Source: Anatilimnocola floriformis
GTDB lineage: Bacteria > Planctomycetota > Planctomycetia > Pirellulales > Pirellulaceae
Assembly (NCBI RefSeq): GCF_024256385.1
Contig: NZ_JAMLFW010000001.1
Span: 372,001 to 436,000, forward strand
Direction of reading: 5' to 3'
Length of the DNA: 64,000 nucleotides
Part shown: positions 26,684 to 34,394 of the stretch, one piece after another
How positions within the stretch are numbered: position 1 is the first letter of the stretch
Layout of the letters: every line of letters begins with the position of its first letter
Made by a program: the position numbers and the translations under genes
The notes under the pieces: generated by a model
Databases searched by the model: none
What the model was told of the DNA's origin: nothing
What the model saw: the letters and a program-made list of their open reading frames with translations, nothing else

Positions 26684-28102
26684 ATGCTGAAACATGGCGA
26701 TAACTCGTTGCCGGAGGTGGAACCACCGCCGATCGCCGCTCATTGGCTCGCCGACCTTGAGGATGTTGTGTTTGAGGATCTTGAGGTCGAGGCGCCGCCG
26801 ATCGCTGAGTCGCCCGTGGAAGAGCCTCCGATCGCGGAGCCGCCGGTTGCTCAACCACCGCTCGTTGAGCTCGCTACAGCAGTCGATGATTTGCCGATTG
26901 AGGAGCCGCCGATCGCGGCCGATGTGATCTCGCTGGAACTGCCCGCTGCCGAGTTGCCAGTCACCGAGACTGCAGACTCTGAACAGGACGAAACTACGGC
27001 AGATGCTGAAGATGCCTCGTTGATCGACGAATCGCCTGCTGAAGGCGATGAGCCTTTGGACTTGCCCGAAATCCAGGCCGAAAACCGCAGGCTCTATTAC
27101 GAAGACGTTCCAGAAACTTCCGAATCCTGGTTTCGTCGCCATATCAGTTTCGTTGGCAGCCTAGCCGTGCATCTCACCTTGATGCTCTGTCTGGCAGCTT
27201 ACCTGCGGGACCATCTTCCCGCGAAGGCGCAGCCCAGCGACTTCGTATTTGCCGACGACTATGAGCAGCCGGTGCCGGTCGTCGAGATGGCTCCGCTGGT
27301 GAGCGATGCGTCGGCCTCTTCGGATTCGGAAGATCCCAGCGAAGCTGTTTCTGACGCGCTCGAGGTTGCCAACACGGCTGATCTGAATCCCACGCCAGAG
27401 GAAGCCGTCAGCGTCGAATTCACGCCCGACGTTTCCCTCGGCAGCCTGAACACTCCGCTGAATCTACCCAACGTGGTGCAGGGATTTGGATTGAGCGCGG
27501 ATTCGAAAACGCAAATGCTCGCTCCCTTACGCGGCGCGGGCCCAACCGGCGCTGGTGGTGGCGGCGGTGGCAACGGCTTCGGGGCCGATTCCGGTTTGCT
27601 CCGACAATTCACGCAGCGACTCGACAAGGCCGGCGCCAAGAGTGGCGATGTGCAGATTTCGCTTATCTGGGACAATTACAACGACCTCGATCTGCATGTC
27701 TTCACTCCTCGCGGCGAGAACATCTTTTTCGGCCATCGGCGCTCGCGCTGCCGCGGCGAGCTCGACGTCGATATGAACGCGGGTGGCGCGATGACTCGCG
27801 AACCGGTCGAGAATATCTACTGGGGCAATGGAAAAGCGCCGCTCGGCAAGTACAAGGTCGCTGTGCACCATTTCCGCAATCACGGCGATCCCGATCCCAC
27901 CAAGTATGAGTTGCGGGTGGTCGTCGATGGCGAGACCAAGGTGATTAAAGGCGAGACAAGCTCTGGCAATCCGCGGCTGATCGTGTACGAGTTCGAGCGC
28001 GGCGCTAACAAGAATCCGCCTACGCCCAGAGGACCGAGCCGCAATTCACCGGCCACGCCCGATGACTCGGCCATTCTGAGTTCGACCCTTTCGGCGCCTT
28101 AG
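26684..28102 (+). CDS. Membrane-anchored protein with Pro/Glu repeats and DUF2135 (YfaP-like) domain
   Basis: Residues 1-150 are acidic and proline-rich with repeated EPPIAEPP-like units. One transmembrane helix (about 156-172, VGSLAVHLTLMLCLAAYL) follows WFRRH, placing the repeats in the cytoplasm. A disordered Ser/Asp stretch and a glycine run (about 287-295) lead to a C-terminal beta domain. Its motifs DLDLHVFTPRGENIFFGHR, GELDVDMNAGG, VENIYWGNGKAPLGKYKVAVHHF and YELRVVVDGE fit the DUF2135/YfaP fold. The order (cytoplasmic Pro-rich, helix, outside domain) is TonB-like in outline, but no TonB C-terminus is seen. Confidence 0.82.
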   Translation: MLKHGDNSLPEVEPPPIAAHWLADLEDVVFEDLEVEAPPIAESPVEEPPIAEPPVAQPPLVELATAVDDLPIEEPPIAADVISLELPAAELPVTETADSEQDETTADAEDASLIDESPAEGDEPLDLPEIQAENRRLYYEDVPETSESWFRRHISFVGSLAVHLTLMLCLAAYLRDHLPAKAQPSDFVFADDYEQPVPVVEMAPLVSDASASSDSEDPSEAVSDALEVANTADLNPTPEEAVSVEFTPDVSLGSLNTPLNLPNVVQGFGLSADSKTQMLAPLRGAGPTGAGGGGGGNGFGADSGLLRQFTQRLDKAGAKSGDVQISLIWDNYNDLDLHVFTPRGENIFFGHRRSRCRGELDVDMNAGGAMTREPVENIYWGNGKAPLGKYKVAVHHFRNHGDPDPTKYELRVVVDGETKVIKGETSSGNPRLIVYEFERGANKNPPTPRGPSRNSPATPDDSAILSSTLSAP

Positions 28103-28184
28103 CCAGCGTCTGCAAACGGCTAGGACATTCTGTCGTGCTGAAAAGCGTGCGCATTTCGGTCAAGGATTTTATTGCCACAAATGG

Positions 28185-28214
28185 TTGACCGTGGCTAGCA
28201 GCAGCTACTAGATT
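28185..28214 (+). promoter_or_regulatory. Possible sigma-70-type promoter
   Basis: TTGACC (28185-28190) is followed after 18 bases by TAGATT (28209-28214), about 150 bases before the CBS protein gene. The spacing and a nearby TTGCCA match the arrangement at 22552. The long leader between it and the ATG holds no other gene. Confidence 0.35.
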
Positions 28215-28361
28215 GACGCGCTGCAGGGTCATTCGCCGCGCGGCTTGCGGGGGCAAGCGACGAGAGTCGGCATCGAAGAGTCAGTGCGCGGCGAAGCAAC
28301 CACTTATCTACGCGTGTTCACGCAGGGAGTCTCATCACAGCACTGAGTGAGGGCTACGGTT

Positions 28362-28787
28362 ATGCTCGTCCGTGAAATTCTTGGTCAAAAAGGGCATGCG
28401 GTTTTTTCCTGTCATCCCGACGACACACTGGCCGATGTCGTCGCAAGTTTGATGCAGCGAAATTGTGGTTCACTCGTGGTGCTCGACGGCGATGAACTCG
28501 CCGGGATCATTACCGAGCGCGATATTCTGCGAAGCTGTGCCGAAACGCGCGGCCCGCTCGACTTTGTGCAAGTCAGCGAACGAATGACTTGCGACCCAAT
28601 CACCGCCCGTCTCGACGACGAGGTCGAAGGGGTGATGGGCGTCATGACCGAACGCCGCATCCGCCATCTGCCGGTTATCGAAAACGGCCGGTTGTGCGGC
28701 ATGATTTCAATCGGCGATGTGGTGAAGGCACAGCACAACGAGTTGTGCCAAGAGAACCACTATCTCAAGACATACATCCTGAGTTAG
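28362..28787 (+). CDS. CBS-pair domain protein
   Basis: The 141-residue protein is two CBS motifs and little else: MLVREILGQKGHAVFSCHPDDTLADVVASLMQRNCGSLVV ... ELAGIITERDILR, then VSERMTCDPITARLDDEVEGVMGVMTERRIRHLPVI ... LCGMISIGDVVKA. CBS pairs bind adenine nucleotides and act as energy sensors or regulate a partner. The ATG is used rather than the GTG five codons earlier. Confidence 0.92.
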   Translation: MLVREILGQKGHAVFSCHPDDTLADVVASLMQRNCGSLVVLDGDELAGIITERDILRSCAETRGPLDFVQVSERMTCDPITARLDDEVEGVMGVMTERRIRHLPVIENGRLCGMISIGDVVKAQHNELCQENHYLKTYILS

Positions 28788-28805
28788 CGAAGTTTCGGCA
28801 GGTTC

Positions 28806-28994
28806 TCACTTCGTGAGAATCAGTTTTCCCGCCGCCGTGATTCGTAAGCGATAGCGCTGGTCGCCGTGTTGAATCCAGATTTCACGGCGGCCGGCGAAGA
28901 GTTCTTCGGCAGGGATAATCCGCACCGGCTCATTAGTCGTGGCGGCCGCGGCAGGAAGCTCTCGATCGTTATTAGGGGCAGGCGGGGTTTGCAT
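28806..28994 (-). CDS. hemP: Hemin uptake protein HemP family
   Basis: The 62-residue protein ends with the HemP signature: RIIPAEELFAGRREIWIQHG, DQRYRLRITAAGKLILTK. HemP proteins are small factors linked to hemin uptake in proteobacteria, usually beside a TonB receptor. No receptor or heme transporter is next to this one; it is convergent with the CBS gene (18-base gap) and divergent from an SDR gene. The ATG at 28994 is preferred over an in-frame GTG four codons upstream; neither has a strong ribosome site. Confidence 0.82.
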   Translation of the reverse strand: MQTPPAPNNDRELPAAAATTNEPVRIIPAEELFAGRREIWIQHGDQRYRLRITAAGKLILTK

Positions 28995-29187
28995 TCGGCA
29001 TGCCACGGCAATTCATGCGCCCGAAAACTGCCGTGGCTGCGGATTGGCAGCCAGCAGGCAAAAAAAGGCGATTCTGCCAGCAGCGTTGAAACCATCGGCT
29101 GCGAGTTATGTCGATTGCGCGAACATCGGCGTCGCTTACGTCGACGGCACTGGCGTCCGGTCAATTCTGGCCATGCTTGACCGTCCG

Positions 29188-29910
29188 ATGGTCAGCGATC
29201 AAAACGGGGAGATGGCAAAAACCACTTCCCAATCGCGGCGAATTCTCCTCACCGGCGTTACCCGCGGCCTCGGTCGCGCGCTACTCACGAAATTTGCTGA
29301 GGCCGGACATATCGTGCTCGGTTGTGGACGATCAGAGCAGCTCGTCGCCCAATTGCGAAAAGACTTTCCCGCGCCGCACCACTTCACTGCGCTTGATGTT
29401 GCTAATGAAGCCGCCGTTGGTCGCTGGGCGACAGATTTACTGAGCCAAGGTGAGCCGCCCGACCTGCTGATCAATAACGCTGCCATCATCAACCCGAATG
29501 CGCCGCTGTGGGAAGTTTCGCCGGCAGACTTCGACGATATCATGCGCGTGAACGTCAATGGCGTGTTTTATGTGCTGCGGCACTTTGTGCCCGCCATGAT
29601 TGAGCGCGGCCGCGGTGTGATCGTGAATCTTAGTTCCGGCTGGGGACGCTCGACCTCTCCCGATGTCGCTCCGTATTGCGCGACGAAGTATGCCATCGAA
29701 GGATTGACGCACGCGCTCGCTCAAGAGTTGCCGTCGGGGATGGCAGCGATTCCGCTCAACCCAGGCGTGATCAATACCGAACTACTGCAAAGCTGTTTTG
29801 CCGAACACGCTGGCAGTTATCCATCGCCAGAGCGGTGGTCAGAGCGAGCGGCGCCCTACATTCTCAATCTGTCGGCCCGCGATAATGGTCAGTCACGCAG
29901 CGTGCAATAG
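29188..29910 (+). CDS. Short-chain dehydrogenase/reductase
   Basis: Classical SDR of about 240 residues: cofactor loop LTGVTRGLGRALL, LDVAN, NNAAI, the catalytic Ser in NLSSGWG and YCATK (Tyr-x3-Lys), then PLNPGVINTEL. It should oxidise or reduce a small alcohol or carbonyl with NAD(P)H. Three in-frame ATGs (29173, 29188, 29212) are possible. The core begins after 29212, and GGGGAG abuts that ATG too closely, so 29188 is a compromise. The long upstream extension of the frame overlaps hemP and is not used. Confidence 0.85.
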   Translation: MVSDQNGEMAKTTSQSRRILLTGVTRGLGRALLTKFAEAGHIVLGCGRSEQLVAQLRKDFPAPHHFTALDVANEAAVGRWATDLLSQGEPPDLLINNAAIINPNAPLWEVSPADFDDIMRVNVNGVFYVLRHFVPAMIERGRGVIVNLSSGWGRSTSPDVAPYCATKYAIEGLTHALAQELPSGMAAIPLNPGVINTELLQSCFAEHAGSYPSPERWSERAAPYILNLSARDNGQSRSVQ

Positions 29911-29929
29911 TTGCCTAAGGGCGGCGACG

Positions 29930-30808
29930 TCAGTTCGTATCCGAATTGACATTCTTCAGCGCTTTGACGACCGCTTCCGCCGTTTGCAGACGATTGTTGG
30001 GCTCCGCCGCAATGCACTGCATGATGACACGGGCGAGCGTCTTATTGAGGTTCGGCACGAGTTCCAAAATTTCCTGGGGCGGGCGGGCATCGTGTTGCAG
30101 CGCGCCTTTGCCTGTGGTGTCGCCCGAAGGCCAGGGGAATTCGTTGCTGCAGAGTTGATACGACGTCACGCCGAAGGAAAAAATGTCGACGCGCTGATCG
30201 GTCGGTTTGCGGCGGACGATCTCGGGCGCCATGTACAGCGGCGTGCCGGTGCGATTGCCGGGCAGAAAGTATTCTTTCTTCGCCGGCACCGTCAGACCAA
30301 AATCGATCAGCTTCAGCGAGTCGCACTCCGGGCTGACGATAAAGTTGCGTGGGCAAATATCGCGATGAATGAAACCAGCCCGGTGAACGGCATCGATCGA
30401 TTCGGCCATCTCGCGAACCAGTTCATGATGATGCCCAGCCAGTTTGGGCTCGACCTGCTTGAGTAGCACGTTCATGCCCGTGCCGGGGACGAATTCCATC
30501 AGGATGTAATGCCTGCCGTCCTTGGCTACACCGAATTCAAACGTATCGACGATCCGCGGATGCTTCAGCTGCGCCGCGATGGCCCCTTCGCTGGGCTTGT
30601 TGAGCCCCTTGAATCGGGCTTCAAACGCAACCATCTTTTCCGTATCGAGAATTTTCAGCCCGATGATTTTGCCGGATCGATGATCGCGGGCCATGTGAAA
30701 GTTCGACATCGTGCCGTTGATCGCTTCGCGCAAGATCTCGAAGCGCTCGCCGATGTCGGTGCGTGAATCCGTGAACAGATCACGCAAAGAATTGAAAAAA
30801 CTCGCCAT
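29930..30808 (-). CDS. Ser/Thr protein kinase with altered catalytic loop
   Basis: The 292-residue protein is nearly all kinase domain with no membrane segment. Lys52 (IIGLKIL) and the DFG (169-171, LIDFGLTVP) are present, as are TGTPLYMAPEI and DIFSFGVTSYQL. The glycine loop is degenerate (EAINGTMSNFHMARD). The catalytic loop reads HRDICPRNF (148-156), so the usual HRDxKPxN lysine is Cys152; the Asp150 and Asn155 remain. Activity may be reduced or differ. It is divergent from comEC. Confidence 0.88.
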   Translation of the reverse strand: MASFFNSLRDLFTDSRTDIGERFEILREAINGTMSNFHMARDHRSGKIIGLKILDTEKMVAFEARFKGLNKPSEGAIAAQLKHPRIVDTFEFGVAKDGRHYILMEFVPGTGMNVLLKQVEPKLAGHHHELVREMAESIDAVHRAGFIHRDICPRNFIVSPECDSLKLIDFGLTVPAKKEYFLPGNRTGTPLYMAPEIVRRKPTDQRVDIFSFGVTSYQLCSNEFPWPSGDTTGKGALQHDARPPQEILELVPNLNKTLARVIMQCIAAEPNNRLQTAEAVVKALKNVNSDTN

Positions 30809-30979
30809 AAGAAAAGAAGCAACCTGGCGCCTGAATCTCTCCTGTTTGTCCCTGCTCTCACTCTAGGCTGACCGAGCCGCCGCAACAAGCCGTTGCCACC
30901 CTTCCCCGATTTCTTTTGGCAAGGCGGCTGCCGTTTAGGTAAAAAGTTGTTGATACTTTTTCCGCTGGTTTGCCTGCCC

Positions 30980-32356
30980 ATGCCAACCGAACTTGCCGCG
31001 TTTCAGTCTGCCTCAGCCCGGGCCGATACTACGCGCCAATCGTTGTATCAGCCTTGCGTGCTGTTGCTCGCTGCCGTCGCGGCAGGCATGGTTTGCGATC
31101 GCTACTTTCCACTCGGGCCGCGGTTGTGGTTCTGCTGTTCGCTGGCCACGGCTGCGCTGTGGTGCCTGGCTTGGTGGAAACGCCGCGAACTGATCGCCGC
31201 CGGACTGCTGCTGTCGGCTGCCTTTCTAGCCGGTGGCGCGTGGCATCATGATCAATGGCGACTGGTGCGCGACGACGAAGTGGGGCTACGCATCACCGAG
31301 GAAATCCGTCCGCTCGTCTGCGAAGCCGTCGCACTCACCTCGCCGCGCTGGTCTCCCGCGCCGCCGTTGTCGCCGCTCCGGACGATTCCGAAAGGTGACG
31401 AAACGGAACTCCTTGTCGAGTTGCGGAGCATTCGAGACGGAGGCACCTGGCGCTCGGCTAGTGGCTACGCCCAGCTCGACGTCGAAGGCCATCTGCTGAA
31501 TGTGCGGGCCGGCGATCGAATCCGTTTGATGGTCCTCGCCAGCCAACCGATGAAACCGCTCAACCCGGGCGAGTTCGATTACAACGCCCACGAGCGGAGC
31601 CGGCGTGTCTTCTGCCGCATGCGCGGATTATTTCCCGAGAGTGTCAGCCTGGTTGAGCGCGGCTCGTGGTGGTCGTGGCGACTTTGGCTGTCGCGGCTGC
31701 GCGAAGCGGGCAACAGTACGCTTCGTGAGCACATCCATCCTCGCCGCTCGACGCTGGCGGCGGCCATTCTCATCGGTGCGCGAGAGCAGCTTGATCCGGA
31801 GCGAAATGAAGGGTTCCTAGTTACTGGAACGATCCATGTCCTGTCCATCTCTGGGCTTCATGTCGGCATCCTCGCGTATGGTTTTTGGACTCTGTTTCGC
31901 ACCGGCTTGTTTCCCCGCCGGCCAATGTTATGGGCCGCAATTGGGTTGACGATTTTGTATTGCCTGCTGACCGACTCGCAACCGCCGATCGTGCGCGCGA
32001 CGATCCTGATCGTGGCCGTCTGTATTTCGCTTTTCTGGGGACGTCCCGCGCTCGGCATGAATACGCTGGCGTTCGCGGGACTGGTGGTGCTGGTGCTGAC
32101 ACCGGCTGCGCTCTTTCAAGCGGGACCGCAACTCTCGTTTCTCTCCGTAGCCGCGATGATTCTCTTCGCTCCCTGGCTCACGAAGCGCGTCGAATACGAT
32201 CCGCTCGATTTGCTCATCGCTCGCTCGCGTCCTTGGTACCAGCGCGCGGTCGCCGCTGTTGTTGGCGAATTCTATCGCGTGTGGCTGTCAATCTGCATGG
32301 AGAGCGTCATAATCGCAGCCTTGCTGTGGCTCTGGAACGTGAGGCCGAACAGCTGA
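30980..32356 (+). pseudogene. comEC: comEC 5' fragment (interrupted)
   Basis: ComEC forms the inner-membrane channel for single-stranded DNA uptake. The frame opens at ATG 30980 (MPTELAAF) and codes for the N-terminal soluble domain, several membrane helices and the first part of the Competence domain (TGTIHVLSISGLHVGILAYGFW, LLTDSQPPIVRATILI, FQAGPQLSFLSVAAMILF). The recognisable sequence ends at VIIAALLWLWN near 32337, after which it runs into unrelated DNA and stops at 32356. The ComEC metallo-beta-lactamase domain is found 3.9 kb further on (36180-36968). The region normally lying between the two is missing. Confidence 0.88.
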
Positions 32357-32585
32357 CCGTGGCCGCTGCCGTGATCGAAGACTTTCCCTTTGCCCGTCGG
32401 TTCGCCGAACCGCTCATTGATCCTGAAACGGTCAATGCGGCGGCAGAATATTTTCGCTTGTCGCCGGTCGCTTGAATTGATGCAGAGCCTACGAGGGCTG
32501 CTGCTCCCTTGCCGTGCAAGGAAGCAGCAGCCGCAATCGTCACTGATGATGTGAGCGCTGCTTGTCCCTTTGCGACTCGATGACC

Positions 32586-33260
32586 TCAAACTGATGTTGA
32601 TCCTGAAACGGAAATTGAAGCGGCTGCGTGTTGGACTCGATGGGCCAACTGGGTCATTGTCCCAGTTGTGGACATCGCAGCGGCTGCTGGCTTTGTGGCT
32701 GTTGGTTCTGCTTCGACACTTGCCGCACAGGCCAAGATCGCCTGACCATGAACGACCGAAGTACAAGCCGCCGAGAGAGTCGCAGCGCCGGTTATGGCGG
32801 CGGCAGCAACCTTTCCTCTGATCGCTTCCACACTGCACGAAGCGCTGACCACGATTGCAGATGAAGCAGCCTTCACATTAAGTGAATTAGCCGTCAATGA
32901 AGCGACTGCCGTGAGCGATGCCGCTCCCTTGGCGGTCACCGTTGCTTTTGCGGTAGTCGTCGCAGTTACCGTCAGCGAAGCAACACCGAATTTCCCTTGC
33001 GATCCTGCGGCGGTTAAGGCCGCTGATGCGGTGAGGGCTGACGAACCTTTGCCCGACAAGTGAGCTGCACTTGAGACTGTGGCACTTGTCGTAAGCGAAA
33101 TTGCTCCCTTAGAGGTCTCCAAGTCTTGTTCCCGCACAACGAAGTAATCGCTGTTCAGGATATAGACGTGGAACTTGGTGGCATCCTCGCTCACCGCTGC
33201 ACCCTTGTACTGCCCGTCGTCGCTATCCTGCAACGACTTCCAATTGATGTCTTTCGACAT
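32586..33260 (-). CDS. 20-residue-repeat beta protein, cut by in-frame stop
   Basis: The ATG at 33260 (MSKDINWKSLQ) follows TAGGAG by 7 bases. Residues 1-48 are a unique head (KFHVYILNSDYFVVREQDL). From residue 50 the protein is a tandem array with an exact 20-residue period (Lys or His at about 51, 71, 90, 111, 130, 150, 171, 190) of the form KGAAALTxxATLSAxxxxxx. Alternating small/hydrophobic residues suggest a beta-solenoid, as in some phage fibre or surface proteins. A TGA at 32586-32588 ends it at 224 residues, yet the same frame continues the repeat pattern for four more units to a stop at 32307, just inside comEC. It may therefore be a truncated copy. Confidence 0.65.
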   Translation of the reverse strand: MSKDINWKSLQDSDDGQYKGAAVSEDATKFHVYILNSDYFVVREQDLETSKGAISLTTSATVSSAAHLSGKGSSALTASAALTAAGSQGKFGVASLTVTATTTAKATVTAKGAASLTAVASLTANSLNVKAASSAIVVSASCSVEAIRGKVAAAAITGAATLSAACTSVVHGQAILACAASVEAEPTATKPAAAAMSTTGTMTQLAHRVQHAAASISVSGSTSV

Positions 33261-33330
33261 AACACAACTCCTATAACTAGGAACACAAAATCGAAAGCGA
33301 CAGCAACGTGCCGACGCATCAAACCCACAG

Positions 33331-33663
33331 TTACTCGCCGTCGCCCTCGACGTACTCAACGCCCAACAGGGTTTCTTCGCCGAGTTCGTCGATCATTTCT
33401 TGTACGGTGCTGAGTCCGTCTTCCAGACGTTCCATCAAGTGCTGGAGAGTGTCCTGCCGCCAACCGTTGCGGCTAGGACAGTCTTTCTGCCAGCCGATCA
33501 GCGTGTCAGCGACAGCGGCGATTTCCGAGCCGCAGCGGTCGGCGATTTCGTCCGCCACTGAGTGAACTCTTGTCGCAGGAGCGACCTTCGCCACCGGCTT
33601 GCTAGCCTTTGTCTTGCGAGTCTTCTTACCAGTCATCACCGCAACCGATTGAGCCTTACCCAT
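33331..33663 (-). CDS. Small charged protein of unknown function, in element
   Basis: The ATG at 33663 has a strong GGAGGG ribosome site. The 110-residue product has a lysine-rich start (MGKAQSVAVMTGKKTRKTKASKP), a helical middle (VADEIADRCGSEIAAVADTLIGW) and an acidic end (MIDELGEETLLGVEYVEGDGE). I recognise no family. It sits upstream of the repeat protein (70-base gap) in the same direction, likely in one transcript. Confidence 0.65.
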   Translation of the reverse strand: MGKAQSVAVMTGKKTRKTKASKPVAKVAPATRVHSVADEIADRCGSEIAAVADTLIGWQKDCPSRNGWRQDTLQHLMERLEDGLSTVQEMIDELGEETLLGVEYVEGDGE

Positions 33664-33836
33664 AACCACAACCCTCCCTCGAATGCCTCGTGCGACTCGG
33701 CCCAACCACTTGGTTGAGAACACCGATTCGCACCATTTCCACGCCCGTCGTTCGGTCGGGCGTGGCGTGGCGCTAACGCCCGTCGCTGTTTCTCTAAAAC
33801 CGCCTGAACGGGGGAAAGTGGGCGAGTTTTCGTCTC
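33664..33836. other. Short gap with strong hairpin
   Basis: The perfect 9-bp stem ccacgcccg / cgggcgtgg lies at 33739-33765. Otherwise no gene is seen, and open frames covering it have no protein features. Confidence 0.4.
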
Positions 33837-34250
33837 TCACACGCCACGCACGTAGACACCCGTCGCCAACGCCCGAAAACCACTCGTTGGGTGGGGTTGC
33901 TGTAAGGTTTGGCGGAAAAATGTCACCCAAAATTTTGGGTTAGAGGGGTCAGATTGACCCCTTGCCCCAGCGCATGAAGAAACCCTCGCCGACCTCTCGG
34001 CGAGGGTTTTAATTACGACATCTTGTATGGCTGATCGAACCCAAAATTTTGGGTTACTCGCTGCCCTGCTTCGCCCGTTCGGCTTCTCGCTGTGCCTATT
34101 CTCGGCGCTCGGCTGATTCAGAGGCGCAGCCACAAAGCCAACCAGCAAACAACCGCCGCAACCGCAAATTGGAATCATGCCGAGCAGAGACAGCGCCAAC
34201 ACGACGCCGAGAGTCGCACCAAAGCCTTTGCCCACTGAATTGTCAGTCAT
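33837..34250 (-). CDS. Small membrane protein in element, 3' end uncertain
   Basis: The ATG at 34250 (MTDNSVGKGFGATLGV) follows AGGGAGG. Residues 10-40 form a hydrophobic segment with a Cys/Gly cluster (IPICGCGGCLLVGF). After about residue 65 the frame runs through two of the palindromes (each read as SNPKFWV) and through the terminator at 33980, which argues that the original gene ended earlier and that its 3' end has been replaced. Up to 137 residues. The family is unknown. Confidence 0.5.
   Translation of the reverse strand: MTDNSVGKGFGATLGVVLALSLLGMIPICGCGGCLLVGFVAAPLNQPSAENRHSEKPNGRSRAASNPKFWVRSAIQDVVIKTLAERSARVSSCAGARGQSDPSNPKFWVTFFRQTLQQPHPTSGFRALATGVYVRGV
33925..33940. repeat. Palindrome ACCCAAAATTTTGGGT, copy 1
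   Basis: A perfect 16-bp palindrome followed by T. Identical cores lie at 34038 and 34372; none was seen elsewhere in the window. Confidence 0.9.
33980..34010. terminator. Terminator-type hairpin, both strands
   Basis: The 13-bp stem aaaccctcgccga / tcggcgagggttt has a 4-base loop, with a T run on one side and an A run on the other, so it could act in both directions. It lies inside the open frame at 33837-34250. Confidence 0.75.
34038..34055. repeat. Palindrome AACCCAAAATTTTGGGTT, copy 2
   Basis: A perfect 18-bp palindrome, 113 bases from copy 1 and 334 from copy 3. Confidence 0.9.
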
Positions 34251-34329
34251 CGTTCTGCCTCCCTTTCGAGTTTGAAAAATCGAAACGGGAAACAGCTTGG
34301 CGGGAGAGGGAGAAGAAGTCTGGTGGCAG

Positions 34330-34367
34330 CGCAAAAGAAAACCCGCTCGGATCGCTCCGAGCGGGTT
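34330..34367 (-). terminator. Rho-independent terminator of recombinase gene
   Basis: On the minus strand the 12-bp stem aacccgctcgga / tccgagcgggtt with a 4-base loop is followed by ttttctttt. It lies just downstream of the recombinase stop codon. Confidence 0.85.
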
Positions 34368-34371
34368 GAGG

Positions 34372-34391
34372 AAACCCAAAATTTTGGGTTT
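34372..34391. repeat. Palindrome, copy 3 (20 bp)
   Basis: The shared core ACCCAAAATTTTGGGT is extended by AA and TT to a perfect 20-bp palindrome, four bases from the recombinase stop codon. Confidence 0.9.
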
Positions 34392-34394
34392 TGG

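Noticed and set aside
32570-33063. Plus-strand alanine-rich frames opposite the repeat protein
   Set aside because: They only mirror the 60-base repeat of the minus-strand gene, have several stops and no ribosome site.
34031-34391. Palindromes as a CRISPR array
   Set aside because: Only three copies with spacing of 113 and 334 bases and no spacer-like units; the repeats are perfect palindromes.
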